NCBI RefSeq assembly: GCF_900107845.1
Contig: NZ_FNRM01000007.1
Location: forward strand, 124,001 to 188,000
Direction: 5' to 3'
DNA length: 64,000 nucleotides
Source of the DNA: Alkalimonas amylolytica
GTDB taxonomy: Bacteria > Pseudomonadota > Gammaproteobacteria > Enterobacterales > Alteromonadaceae
The notes below the pieces were generated by a model. It was not told the DNA's origin. It saw only the letters and a program-made list of their open reading frames with translations, and did no database searches. How positions within the stretch are numbered: the stretch's first letter is position 1; each line of letters begins with the position of its first letter. Both the position numbers and the translations under genes were made by a program. Positions 49,068 to 57,644 of the stretch are shown here, one piece after another.

Positions 49068-50201
49068 ATGATCCCAGCCCCTGAATTTGCTTCTTTTACC
49101 CCGCCGCGCCGCATTCTGATGGGGCCCGGCCCGTCCGATGTCTATCCCGAGGTGTTGGCTGCCCAGGCCAGGCCGACGGTTGGCCATTTGGATCCGCTCT
49201 TTATTGGCATGATGGATGAACTGCGCAGTCTGCTGCAGTATGCCTTTCAAACCGAGAACCCGATGACGCTGGCCGTCTCTGCGCCGGGTTCTGCCGGCAT
49301 GGAAACCTGTTTCGTCAATCTGCTGGAACCCGGCGATACGGTGCTGGTGTGCCGCAATGGTGTTTTTGGCGAGCGCATGCGGCAAAATGTCGAGCGTTGC
49401 GGTGCTACCGCCATTGTGCTGGACTTTCCCTGGGGTGAGCCGGTCGATCCGGCGCAGGTTGAAGCCGCGCTGCAACAGCACCCACAGGTGCATTTTCTGG
49501 CTTTTGTCCACGCCGAAACCTCAACCGGTGCGCTGTCGGATGCGCAGGCGCTGTGCGCGCTGGCGCAACAGTACGATTGCTTGTCCATTGTCGATGCGGT
49601 GACCTCTTTAGGCGGGGTGGAACTTAGAGTAGACGCCTGGGGCATCGATGCGATTTACTCCGGCAGCCAGAAGTGTTTGTCCTGCGTACCGGGCCTATCG
49701 CCGGTATCTTTCTCGCCACGAGCGGTAGCGCGGATGCAAAGCCGCACGCGGCCGGTGCAAAGCTGGTTTTTGGATCAAAGCCTGGTGATGGGCTACTGGA
49801 GTGGCAGTGCCAAACGCAGCTACCACCACACCGCTCCGGTCAATGCACTTTATGCCTTGCACGAAAGCCTGCGTCTGCTCGCCAGCGAAGGGCTGGAGCA
49901 GGCCTGGCAGCGCCATGCTGCCATGCATCAGGAGCTCAAAGCCGGCCTGGAAGCACTGGGGCTCAGCTTTGTGGTGAAGGAAGCGCATCGCTTGCCACAG
50001 CTGAACTCAATCTGGATCCCAGCAGGGGTGGATGATGCCGCGGTACGCAGCCGCTTGCTGCAGGATTACAATCTGGAAATTGGCGCTGGCCTCGGTGATT
50101 TAGCCGGTAAAGCCTGGCGCATTGGGTTGATGGGCTATGGTGCCCGGCGGGAGAATATCGCGCTGTGTTTAAAAGCCCTGTCGGATGTGTTCAGAACATA
50201 G
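49068..50201 (+). CDS. Class V aminotransferase, alanine/serine-glyoxylate aminotransferase type
   Basis: This 377-residue PLP enzyme transfers an amino group, in this subfamily typically from alanine or serine to glyoxylate. It has the opening RRILMGPGPSDVYPEVLAA, the cofactor pocket PGSAGMETCF, AETSTGALSD, the aspartate of SIVDAVTSLGG and the Schiff-base K202 in YSGSQKCLS. The C-terminal GAGLGDLAGKAWRIGLMGYG is typical. An AGGAG lies 5 bases before the ATG at 49068. The donor cannot be decided from sequence. It stands alone after the gsp operon. Confidence 0.9.
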   Translation: MIPAPEFASFTPPRRILMGPGPSDVYPEVLAAQARPTVGHLDPLFIGMMDELRSLLQYAFQTENPMTLAVSAPGSAGMETCFVNLLEPGDTVLVCRNGVFGERMRQNVERCGATAIVLDFPWGEPVDPAQVEAALQQHPQVHFLAFVHAETSTGALSDAQALCALAQQYDCLSIVDAVTSLGGVELRVDAWGIDAIYSGSQKCLSCVPGLSPVSFSPRAVARMQSRTRPVQSWFLDQSLVMGYWSGSAKRSYHHTAPVNALYALHESLRLLASEGLEQAWQRHAAMHQELKAGLEALGLSFVVKEAHRLPQLNSIWIPAGVDDAAVRSRLLQDYNLEIGAGLGDLAGKAWRIGLMGYGARRENIALCLKALSDVFRT

Positions 50202-50209
50202 TTTTCAAG

Positions 50210-50238
50210 TTGATTTAACCAATATTTAAACATAAAAT
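50210..50238 (+). promoter_or_regulatory. Promoter of the toxin-like gene pair
   Basis: TTGATT (50210-50215) and TAAAAT (50233-50238) are 17 bases apart in an AT-rich gap, 29 bases before the ATG at 50268, which also has a strong AAGGAG site. Confidence 0.6.
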
Positions 50239-50267
50239 CCAATGCTATTATAGAGAAGGAGCTTTGT

Positions 50268-51308
50268 ATGGCATTGGAGATTTGCATTACCACGAATCCC
50301 GTTACGCGCGAGTGGATTACTTGCCCGGAAGGTTATCAATTTTCGACTAAGAACGAGACTGTGCCACAGGTGCTGGCTACAGGCACTCCCTACCTGATAG
50401 AGAGTCCTGAAAATCATGCGCAGGATCACAGGGTGCTGCAGCAATTTCAACAGTTTCAGCGTTTAGCTCCCTCCATTCGTCGCGACTATGTGACCTTGCA
50501 CCAGCAGTACGGTGAGCCACAATTAAATGCGTTGTCAGCCTTTTATGCGCAGCAGATGGTGCCAACCGCCAGAGCGCTGCGCACGCAATCTGCAAAGCTC
50601 AGTAAAGAAATGCCAACCTTGACCGGTGCAGTGATGACATCGGTTGAGCGTCGGTTGGATTTGTTTGGCAAATACACCTTGCGCTATCAGCAAGCGCTGG
50701 AAAACTATCGGGTAGCTTTCCAGTCCAAGGTACGTGGGGCGCCACTTCGCCAGCTTGCAAAGAATGTGCATCAGGCCCATCAGCAATTAAATGCCAAGTT
50801 TCGCAGTGAAATTCAGCGGCTGGTGATGCAGCAGCAGACCACCAATGCCAAAGCCAATGCCTGGACGGATCCAAACCGGGCACTGAATCAGGCCCGCTCT
50901 GGCCGCAGCGATCAGGCCATCCGTTTGCAAGAGCACACCAATCTGCAGCGCATGCACCAGTTTCTGCGAACGGCTAATCAGGTGGGGCGAGGCATGCTGG
51001 TGCTGGATGCCGGCATCCGGGTCAGTGATGTACGGCAGGTGCAGCAGGATGGTGGTGACTGGCATCGCAGCCTGGCGCAGCAAATGACTGGTTTTGGGCT
51101 TGGGGGTGCCGCAGCCATGAGTTTAGGTGGTTTGGCGGTTCAAGCCTTAACCGTTATGTTAATGGCAACTCCGTATGGTTGGGTTTATGTGATTGTTGGT
51201 GGTGTAGTTGTTGGCTTGACTGCAGGTTATTTAGCTGATGCATGGGGAAAGTGGGCTGCTGGCACTTTGTATGATCAGAGCCAGCGTTTGTTCGCGACAG
51301 GAGGTTAA
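50268..51308 (+). CDS. Unrecognised protein resembling a pore-forming toxin
   Basis: I do not recognise this 346-residue protein. Residues 1-50 are a possible small domain (ICITTNPVTREWITCPEGYQ). Residues 50-250 are almost entirely helical and rich in glutamine and arginine, without heptad regularity over the full length. Residues about 272-328 form a glycine/alanine-rich hydrophobic hairpin (FGLGGAAAMSLGGLAVQALT, then YVIVGGVVVGLTAGYLADAW), ending GTLYDQSQRLFATGG. A long soluble helical part with a hydrophobic C-terminal hairpin is the plan of pore-forming colicins and some type VI effectors. No signal peptide is present. A membrane-protein gene follows after 2 bases, as expected for an immunity partner. 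Function is inferred. Confidence 0.8.
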   Translation: MALEICITTNPVTREWITCPEGYQFSTKNETVPQVLATGTPYLIESPENHAQDHRVLQQFQQFQRLAPSIRRDYVTLHQQYGEPQLNALSAFYAQQMVPTARALRTQSAKLSKEMPTLTGAVMTSVERRLDLFGKYTLRYQQALENYRVAFQSKVRGAPLRQLAKNVHQAHQQLNAKFRSEIQRLVMQQQTTNAKANAWTDPNRALNQARSGRSDQAIRLQEHTNLQRMHQFLRTANQVGRGMLVLDAGIRVSDVRQVQQDGGDWHRSLAQQMTGFGLGGAAAMSLGGLAVQALTVMLMATPYGWVYVIVGGVVVGLTAGYLADAWGKWAAGTLYDQSQRLFATGG

Positions 51309-51310
51309 CG

Positions 51311-51676
51311 ATGGAGTGGGGGATTGAAAGTGTATTACTCTTGGTGTCCCTGTTAACTATTATAAATGTTGCCGCGGCTACGCTTTGTTTTGGCCGTATT
51401 ACGGTGCGTTACCTAGATAGAGAGCTGTTGGCACAGGGGGTAGATATGACTGAAGCGGATGGCCTCGGCATGCGTTTCCCTTGGTATGTTTTGGCTATTT
51501 TATCCAATCGGCCAGAGCACCAGCCTTTTGTACCAGGTGAAGCGATTATGCGTTTACGGCGGCCTAAGGATATTGTGCTGGCTCGCTGGATATCTTGGTC
51601 CTTCTTCCTAATGATGGTCTTGGCCATAGTCGTATTCCTTGGCTGTCGTATTTTACCAGGTTGGGACTGTGAGTGA
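51311..51676 (+). CDS. Small two-helix membrane protein, candidate immunity partner
   Basis: This 121-residue protein has membrane helices at about 6-28 (VLLLVSLLTIINVAAATLCF) and 92-113 (WISWSFFLMMVLAIVVFLGC) joined by a 60-residue polar loop containing RYLDRELLAQGVDM and PGEAIMRLRRPKDI. I do not recognise a family. A strong AGGAGG lies 6 bases before the ATG, overlapping the end of the upstream gene, and the 2-base gap points to tight co-expression. Immunity proteins for pore-forming bacteriocins are typically small polytopic membrane proteins of this type. Confidence 0.8.
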   Translation: MEWGIESVLLLVSLLTIINVAAATLCFGRITVRYLDRELLAQGVDMTEADGLGMRFPWYVLAILSNRPEHQPFVPGEAIMRLRRPKDIVLARWISWSFFLMMVLAIVVFLGCRILPGWDCE

Positions 51677-51710
51677 AGTCAGGCCTTGGTTTGTGGTAAT
51701 TTCATTGTTG

Positions 51711-51742
51711 GCAAAAAGCGCACAAGGGGTAACTTGTGCGCT
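51711..51742 (-). terminator. Rho-independent terminator of the TonB-dependent receptor gene
   Basis: A 10-bp perfect stem AGCGCACAAG/CTTGTGCGCT is followed on the minus strand by TTTTT. It may also stop plus-strand transcription from the immunity-like gene. Confidence 0.85.
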
Positions 51743-51764
51743 GTGTTTCGGCAAAGTAGGGCGA

Positions 51765-54101
51765 TTAGAAGCTTAAACTAATGGTAAAGCTGGCGGTACG
51801 GCCGGCACCAATCAGGTAAGCGCCTTCACTGCCACCGGTGATGTAGCTTTTGTCGGTCAGGTTGTTCAGCACAAAAGCCAGATCAACGCTTTGGAACAAA
51901 CCGCCGTTGCCAAGCGACTTTTCATAACCGAGGTAAGCATTGTAAATGGTGTGGCCGGAAATGCGGTCGCGGTTCCAGACCTCACTGCCATCGCTGGCAA
52001 AGCTGTGTTTGGCGGCACCATAGTAGCTGCCGGTGTACTTGCCGCTGAAGCCTGCCCGGTAGTTGCCATCATGGTAGTTCAGCGCCAGCGACAGCATCTG
52101 CTGCGGAATACCGGCAATCTTGTCGCCTTTGCGGTAATCCTGTACCAGCACCGGCTCACCAGCCGGGTTGACTTTGCTGGTCAGCACATCTTCTGAGTAC
52201 TCGGCCTTGTTCAGCGTCAGTGAGCTGGTCAGGCTCAGGTTCTGACTTAAGCGCCAGCTCAGGCTGCTTTCCAGGCCGCGGGCACGGACACCACCGACGT
52301 TGTCAAAATTACCATCCCCGGCTGCCAGGTAGTTCGGCGTGCCATCCTCTGCGGTGGCGTAGCGAAGCAATACTACCCGATCGTTGAAACGGACATTGTA
52401 CAGTGCGGAAGAAAAGCTGATGCGATCGCCAAAGTAGCGCAGTCCCAGATCCATGTTGGTGGCGGTTTCCGGGCGCAAGTCGCCAAGATCGTCGGCTTTC
52501 TGGCTTTCCAAAATGCTGTCGGCAATGGCTTTAAAGTTTTCCGAGTAGCCGGCGAAGACTTCCAGCCGATCCGTCAGACCATAGACCAAACCAGCACTTG
52601 GCAGCCAGGACGAATTGCTGCTGATGCTGTCTTTGCCCAGGCCATTTAGATTGTCAGTGCGGCTGATGTCCACCAGATACTTTTGCAAGCCCACTGTCAG
52701 CTGCAAATCGCCAAAAGTCATGTGATCCTGCAGATAGAACTTGGCGACCTTATGGCGGTAATCGTCATCAAAGTGCACCCAGTACGGGTGTTCATCAAAG
52801 TGGTGGTAGACCTGTGGGTCGATCACTTCGTGCCAGTCGCGGGTTTGATTGCGCTGTTGCGACTCCAGCCAGAGGCCAGTGCGCAGCCGGTGAGTACCAA
52901 GCTCCCAACTCAGGTTGGTCGTCGCGCCATAACGGGTTTTGTCGTAGTGAGTATGCCGGTAAGACGAAACCCGCTTCGCCCCTGGCTGACCGTTGTTGCC
53001 ATCCAGGATCGGATTGCCGGCACTGTCGACATGGGTGTAGGTAGTGCGGCTAGCGCCGCTGCCGCGTGCAATGCGATTGCCATCGGCATCAGCAGCAAAC
53101 ACCTGATAAGGCGGCAGCCAGTCGCCACGGCCATTTTGCAGGTGCAAATAAGGCGTGATGTCCAATTCCAGGGTATCGGTTAAATAGAATTCGCCTTTGA
53201 CATAAAACAACGTATTTTCCCGCAGCGTCGACCAGGCTTCAGCAAAGTTCTGATCGATATCCGGATCGCCGGTCCAGACATTGGTCAGGCCATCCCAGCG
53301 TGGGGTTTTGTTAAAGTGTGCCAGTGAGACCGGTTGGTAATTGTCTTCGTGGGCATCGTTGTAGGACAAGCGCGCGGTAAAACGGCTGTCGGCCAGCTCG
53401 GTGACACTTTTAAATTCGACATGCAGCCGGTCGGCATGGCCGTTGCTACCAGATAACATCCAGCGGTTATTGAAGCTGTCGGACACACTGAAATAAGCAC
53501 TGGTGTGGCCAAACAGCTCACCGGTATCAAAGCGCGCAAAGTAACGACGGGCATTGTGGCTGCCGGTGGTGTAAGCAAAGCGGGCTCCGCGCTCCAGCTC
53601 CGGGTTGTCGGAGACAAAGTTGATGGTGCCACCCAGTGCATCCAGTGAGGCGGAGGCAATATCGGCACTGCCCTGGCCTACCTCGACAAAACGGGTATTT
53701 TCAATATCCAGAAAGCGATTGGCCTTGCTGCCACCGGCATAGGCCGAGCCGCCATTCGGGATGCCATCGATGGTGATGCCCAGTTGCTGATCGGCGCGGT
53801 CAATGACAAAACCACGCATGCTGATGGTGGTGGTGTAGTCATCACCGCCAAAGGCATCGCCCTGGCCAACATTGATGCCCGGCAGATGATCAATCAAGTC
53901 CATCACATTGCCGATGGGGGCTTGTTGCTGCTTCATGCTGTCATCGGTGCTGTTGTTGGCATAGCTGACCCGCTTACCCAACACGGAAATGACTTCCATC
54001 GCTTCGTCTTGCGCTGTTTGTTGTACTTCTCCGGCATAAGCGGTGGCCGATAAGGCGGCGATAATCGCCAGGCTAAGGCGTTTGGTTTTAAAAGACTGCA
54101 C
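51765..54101 (-). CDS. TonB-dependent outer-membrane receptor
   Basis: This 778-residue receptor imports a scarce nutrient through the outer membrane using TonB energy. It has a signal peptide (cleaved near AYAGEV), a TonB-box-like EAMEVISVLG segment, a plug domain (VMDLIDHLPGINVGQGDAFG; ISMRGFVIDRADQQLGITID; LDALGGTINFVS), and a 22-strand barrel that ends in phenylalanine. The substrate is not evident from sequence. The divergent gene encodes a glycerophosphodiesterase lipoprotein and the gap carries a Pho box, suggesting a phosphorus-containing ligand. No Fur box is seen. Confidence 0.93.
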   Translation of the reverse strand: MQSFKTKRLSLAIIAALSATAYAGEVQQTAQDEAMEVISVLGKRVSYANNSTDDSMKQQQAPIGNVMDLIDHLPGINVGQGDAFGGDDYTTTISMRGFVIDRADQQLGITIDGIPNGGSAYAGGSKANRFLDIENTRFVEVGQGSADIASASLDALGGTINFVSDNPELERGARFAYTTGSHNARRYFARFDTGELFGHTSAYFSVSDSFNNRWMLSGSNGHADRLHVEFKSVTELADSRFTARLSYNDAHEDNYQPVSLAHFNKTPRWDGLTNVWTGDPDIDQNFAEAWSTLRENTLFYVKGEFYLTDTLELDITPYLHLQNGRGDWLPPYQVFAADADGNRIARGSGASRTTYTHVDSAGNPILDGNNGQPGAKRVSSYRHTHYDKTRYGATTNLSWELGTHRLRTGLWLESQQRNQTRDWHEVIDPQVYHHFDEHPYWVHFDDDYRHKVAKFYLQDHMTFGDLQLTVGLQKYLVDISRTDNLNGLGKDSISSNSSWLPSAGLVYGLTDRLEVFAGYSENFKAIADSILESQKADDLGDLRPETATNMDLGLRYFGDRISFSSALYNVRFNDRVVLLRYATAEDGTPNYLAAGDGNFDNVGGVRARGLESSLSWRLSQNLSLTSSLTLNKAEYSEDVLTSKVNPAGEPVLVQDYRKGDKIAGIPQQMLSLALNYHDGNYRAGFSGKYTGSYYGAAKHSFASDGSEVWNRDRISGHTIYNAYLGYEKSLGNGGLFQSVDLAFVLNNLTDKSYITGGSEGAYLIGAGRTASFTISLSF

Positions 54102-54262
54102 AGGGCTCTCCGTCTGATCAAAAATGTTGTGGCGCGTTATGGTTGTTTTGTGGTCGGATCAGATCCCGACAGCGGGCAAGTATGGCGGGTAAAAATGACG
54201 CTTTCGTGAATTTAAATCAAAAATTTTACTTTGGGTTATCTTGAGTTGTTACATTGTAACCT

Positions 54263-54280
54263 TTGTCATCTTGTTGTCAT
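54263..54280 (+). promoter_or_regulatory. Pho box (PhoB binding site)
   Basis: Two perfect 7-base repeats TTGTCAT are separated by 4 bases (11-base period), the structure of a Pho box. It lies 80 bases before the GDPD ATG and 162 bases from the divergent receptor ATG, so it could serve either or both genes. A dyad GTTAC-ATT-GTAAC lies next to it at 54248-54260. Confidence 0.7.
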
Positions 54281-54359
54281 TATTCAATGCCAGGCTGCAC
54301 GGTTTGTTGTCGTAAGCCATCTGGTTTTAAGTTTTGGAGTTGAAAAGAGAGTGACTAAA

Positions 54360-55613
54360 ATGAGCAAAGCTGTGTTGTTCGCACTGGGGGTATCGCTGAT
54401 CGGACTGGCTGGATGCCATCAAGCTAGTAGGCCTGTGCCAGCAGAGGCACGTGCTGGCGTGCAGGCGGTGGAGCTTGGACCCAGGCCAGCCTTTTTAGTG
54501 GCGAAATTGCCGCAAGGGCCGCTAAAAGAACAGCTAAGCGCTTGTGAAGGTCCTTTTTCGCCACACGACTTCTCCATAGGTCATCGTGGTGCACCCTTGA
54601 TGTTCCCGGAGCATACCGAAGCTTCTTTTCGGGCTGCCGCCTTGATGGGAGCCGGCATTTTGGAATGCGATGTCACTTTTACCCGCGATCGCCAGCTGGT
54701 GTGCCGTCATGCCCAGTGCGATTTGCACCAGACTACCGATATTTTACTGCGCCCGGAGCTGGCAGCCCGTTGCAGCGTGCCTTTTACGCCGGCCGACCCA
54801 GTCTCGGGACAGCCTGCCAGTGCCCGCTGCTGCACCAGTGATATCGATCTGGATGAATTTTTAACCCTATGCGGCAAAATGGATGGAGTCAACCCTGCCG
54901 CCAGCACGGTACAGCAGTATCTAAAGGGCACACCGGACTGGCGCACCGATTTGTACGCGGGTGCCTGCCCGGCGGTGCTGTCGCACCAGCAAAGCATCGA
55001 ACTGTTTCAGCAGCTGGGCCGCAAAATGACACCGGAACTCAAAGCCGCCGAAGTGCCGATGCCGTTTCAGGGGCACTACAGCCAGCGCAACTATGCCCAA
55101 CAGCTGGTCGATGAGTACAAAGCCGCTGGGGTGCCGCCGGAGCAGGTGTTTTTGCAGTCGTTCGACTGGCAGGACATTGTCTATTGGCTGGAGGCAGAAC
55201 CGGAGTACGCCAAACAAGCAGTCTGGTTGGATGGGCGCTACGAAGAGCCGACCTTTGATCCGATGCAGCCAGACAGCTGGCAACCCGCTATGGCAGAGCT
55301 CAAAGCCGCCGGCCTGACGATTATCGCCCCGCCGCTTTGGGTGCTGGTGACCAGTGACGATGGGCAGATCCGGCCATCGGCCTACGCCAAAGCAGCGCGA
55401 GCTGCGGGGCTGGAGATCATCAGCTGGACGCTGGAGCGCTCCGGCCGGTTGGATGAAGGCGGCGGCTGGTACTATCAGAGCATTGCTGATCTCACCACCG
55501 ATGACAGCGTCGCCTTGCAACTGCTGCATGTGTTGGCGCAGGAGGTCGGTGTCATTGGCGTGTTTTCCGACTGGCCAGCCACCACCACCTTGTATGCCAA
55601 TTGCATGTTGTAG
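54360..55613 (+). CDS. Glycerophosphodiester phosphodiesterase lipoprotein
   Basis: This 417-residue enzyme hydrolyses glycerophosphodiesters to glycerol-3-phosphate and an alcohol. It has a lipoprotein signal (lipobox LAGC) and a GDPD barrel with the catalytic pattern HRG ([17 protein letters not shown]), ECDVTFTRD and RHAQCDLH, plus GDPD-type C-terminal [15 protein letters not shown]. Its mid-region is cysteine-rich ([17 protein letters not shown]), which suggests disulfides in the periplasm. The ATG at 54360 has an AAGAGAG site; a GTG nine bases earlier is an alternative. It is controlled by the shared Pho-box region. Confidence 0.92.
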   Translation: MSKAVLFALGVSLIGLAGCHQASRPVPAEARAGVQAVELGPRPAFLVAKLPQGPLKEQLSACEGPFSPHDFSIGHRGAPLMFPEHTEASFRAAALMGAGILECDVTFTRDRQLVCRHAQCDLHQTTDILLRPELAARCSVPFTPADPVSGQPASARCCTSDIDLDEFLTLCGKMDGVNPAASTVQQYLKGTPDWRTDLYAGACPAVLSHQQSIELFQQLGRKMTPELKAAEVPMPFQGHYSQRNYAQQLVDEYKAAGVPPEQVFLQSFDWQDIVYWLEAEPEYAKQAVWLDGRYEEPTFDPMQPDSWQPAMAELKAAGLTIIAPPLWVLVTSDDGQIRPSAYAKAARAAGLEIISWTLERSGRLDEGGGWYYQSIADLTTDDSVALQLLHVLAQEVGVIGVFSDWPATTTLYANCML

Positions 55614-55669
55614 GGCTGAGCATAAAAGGGTGAAATGGATGTCTGGATGTCTTTTTTATAGCTGATCCA

Positions 55670-55698
55670 TTGCCAGTTTGGCCCGGATCCGTTATCGT
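55670..55698 (+). promoter_or_regulatory. Candidate cysE promoter
   Basis: TTGCCA (55670-55675) and TATCGT (55693-55698) are 17 bases apart, 63 bases before the cysE ATG. Confidence 0.45.
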
Positions 55699-55761
55699 AT
55701 CCATCTCTTAAAGCGCCGCCAGATAGGTCTGGTAGCGGATGCAACACGGTGAGGCAAGTGC

Positions 55762-56562
55762 ATGCGGCATGAGATCTGGCAACAGTTAAAACAGGAAGCC
55801 TTCGAGCTGGTGACTAAAGAGCCTTTGCTCGCCAGTCATGTTTATTCCAGTGTGCTGAACCACGATTGCCTGGGATCGGCGCTCAGCTTTATTGTCGCCA
55901 ACAAGCTATCCGATGCGGTGGTCTCTGCCTTTACCATTCGTGAGCTGTTTGATCAGGCTTTTGTCAATTGCGACGAGATGCTGACCCATGTCGCCCATGA
56001 CATCAAAGCTGTGCTGGATCGCGATCCGGCAGCCGATACCTACCTCAATGTATTGCTGCACTTAAAAGGCTTCCACGCCATTCAAACCCACCGGCTGGCG
56101 CATTGTTTGTGGCGGCAAAACCGCAAAGAGCTGGCGCGCTTTCTGCAAAGTCGCTGCTCGGAAGTGTTCGGCGTCGACATCCACCCTGCCTGTCGCATCG
56201 GCCATGGCCTGATGTTTGACCATGCCACCGGTATAGTGGTGGGTGAGACGGCCGAAATTGGCAACAATGTGTCGATTTTACAGGGTGTGACTTTAGGTGG
56301 TACCGGCAATCAGCAAGGCGATCGCCACCCGAAAATTCGCTCCGGCGTGATGATAGGGGCGGGTGCCAAGATCCTGGGTAATATCGAAATTGGCGAAGAT
56401 GCCCGCATTGGTGCCGGCTCAGTGGTACTGAATTCTGTACCAGCTCATTGCACAGCCGTTGGGGTTCCCGCTAAGATCACCGGCAGCAGCTGCGAATGCC
56501 CTGCTGAGTCGATGGATCAAAATTTTTTGCAAAGTACTGCAATTTCGGACCAAAACGGATAG
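55762..56562 (+). CDS. cysE: Serine O-acetyltransferase
   Basis: CysE acetylates serine to O-acetylserine, the precursor of cysteine. The 266-residue protein has the helical N-terminal domain and the left-handed beta-helix of hexapeptide repeats (VDIHPACRIGHGLMFDHATG; VSILQGVTLGGTG; KIRSGVMIGAGAKILGNIEI). The C-terminal tail ending SDQNG carries the usual isoleucine/polar character that binds the synthase. The active histidines are in FDHATG and DRHPKI. It is monocistronic. Confidence 0.95.
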   Translation: MRHEIWQQLKQEAFELVTKEPLLASHVYSSVLNHDCLGSALSFIVANKLSDAVVSAFTIRELFDQAFVNCDEMLTHVAHDIKAVLDRDPAADTYLNVLLHLKGFHAIQTHRLAHCLWRQNRKELARFLQSRCSEVFGVDIHPACRIGHGLMFDHATGIVVGETAEIGNNVSILQGVTLGGTGNQQGDRHPKIRSGVMIGAGAKILGNIEIGEDARIGAGSVVLNSVPAHCTAVGVPAKITGSSCECPAESMDQNFLQSTAISDQNG

Positions 56563-56622
56563 ATCATTACTGACGAAGTCATCGTTTGGTAAGAACTTCT
56601 ATTGAACAAGGTTAACTGAGCG

Positions 56623-56650
56623 TGAGGGCTAGCCCATGGTACTGCCCTCA
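56623..56650 (+). terminator. Weak hairpin after cysE
   Basis: A 7-bp stem TGAGGGC/GCCCTCA with a 14-base loop lies 60 bases after the cysE stop. No T run follows, so termination is doubtful. Confidence 0.35.
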
Positions 56651-56700
56651 TCGGTTCATCATTCGTTCAGCTATGTTTGTATAACCTCCTGAGTCAATAA

Positions 56701-56722
56701 TTAATTTACTCTTAATTTACTC
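56701..56722 (+). repeat. Tandem 11-base direct repeat before the barrel gene
   Basis: TTAATTTACTC occurs twice without a gap, ending 11 bases before the ATG at 56734. The spacing of one DNA turn suits an OmpR-type response regulator dimer. Confidence 0.65.
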
Positions 56723-56733
56723 ATGGATGTTGT

Positions 56734-57522
56734 ATGAAGACATTGGTAGCCAGCTTTTCTTTTTTTTGTTGCGCAGCTGTATTAGCAGCACCTTTTTCAT
56801 CTGAGGTAAGCCTCGACCGTTTCGATACCAATTACGACAGCTTTACCAGTCATACTCTTGGCTACCGTTATTTTATTCCGGGTCAGCAACGATCGCAGCC
56901 CTTGCCGTATGGAGCGTACACCACCTTTGCTGGTCGCAGCTCAGTATCCGCGCAGTACCTGATAGCGGATTTCTCCTGGCGGCTTTATGGTTTGGATCAC
57001 TCCGAGCGCTTGAAAGCCTGGCAAGTCGGCGGGGTTTATCAATCCAGTGAGCACAGTCTTTATGCCTCGTTGCAGCACAGCCAGATGAGCTCCTGGTCGG
57101 GCAACCGCACCCAGGGCAAGTTGGGATATTTTCTGCAGGATAACTGGCTGGTGACGGTCGATGTCGAGCACGAAAAGTTTTCTGGGGGCAAAAACCACTG
57201 GCACACCGGCATCAGCACTGAGAAGCTTTGGGCTTTGCAACATGGTCATTTTATCGGTTTTGATTTTGGCTACCTAAGAGCCAGAGGACCGCGCCGGGAT
57301 GGCTGGGATCTGGGTGTAGACTATTACATAGGGCAGCCCTTGTCATTTGGCGTCTTTGCTACTCGCGACCGGCAGAGCCATTATTTGGTCAGTACCAATC
57401 GGCTGGGCGTCCGCTCGCAATGGTTTATCACGCCAAACGTTCAGCTGCGCGGCAGTCTGTCACTGGAAGATAAGTCGGACTCGGAGTATACCTGGGACCT
57501 TGGTGTCAGCTGGCGCTTTTAA
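56734..57522 (+). CDS. Outer-membrane beta-barrel protein, unknown function
   Basis: This 262-residue protein has a signal peptide (MKTLVASFSFFCCAAVLAAP), then a series of alternating, aromatic-rich amphipathic strands (for example YLIADFSWRLYGLD, SVSAQYLIADF, VQLRGSLSLEDK) and a C-terminal strand ending WRF, as in BAM substrates. Ten or so strands are likely. I do not recognise a family, and it could be a small porin or adhesion-type barrel. The tandem repeat upstream suggests transcriptional control. It precedes dps on the same strand. Confidence 0.82.
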   Translation: MKTLVASFSFFCCAAVLAAPFSSEVSLDRFDTNYDSFTSHTLGYRYFIPGQQRSQPLPYGAYTTFAGRSSVSAQYLIADFSWRLYGLDHSERLKAWQVGGVYQSSEHSLYASLQHSQMSSWSGNRTQGKLGYFLQDNWLVTVDVEHEKFSGGKNHWHTGISTEKLWALQHGHFIGFDFGYLRARGPRRDGWDLGVDYYIGQPLSFGVFATRDRQSHYLVSTNRLGVRSQWFITPNVQLRGSLSLEDKSDSEYTWDLGVSWRF

Positions 57523-57538
57523 TGGCCTTTTAGCCGCA

Positions 57539-57558
57539 GCTATGACTTGGGTCATAGC
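57539..57558 (+). terminator. Hairpin after the barrel gene
   Basis: An 8-bp perfect stem GCTATGAC/GTCATAGC with loop TTGG follows the stop by 16 bases. It lacks a T run but could end transcription in part. Confidence 0.45.
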
Positions 57559-57595
57559 CTAAGGCGTGTTGAAGTGCTAGGCTAACTGATAGTTA

Positions 57596-57616
57596 ATGCC
57601 GCCTTCATGGCGGCAT
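57596..57616 (+). repeat. Hairpin in the dps leader
   Basis: An 8-bp perfect stem ATGCCGCC/GGCGGCAT with loop TTCAT lies 28 bases before the dps ATG. It would fold in the 5' untranslated leader just after a candidate start site. Confidence 0.55.
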
Positions 57617-57644
57617 GCAAAACACACAACCTGAGGAGCTAATG

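Noticed and set aside
54102-54359. Fur box in front of the TonB-dependent receptor
   Set aside because: No stretch resembling the 19-base Fur consensus was found; the Pho-like repeat is the only clear element.
54921-55529. 202-codon reading frame opposite the glycerophosphodiesterase gene
   Set aside because: Antisense to conserved GDPD codons and without an independent start signal.
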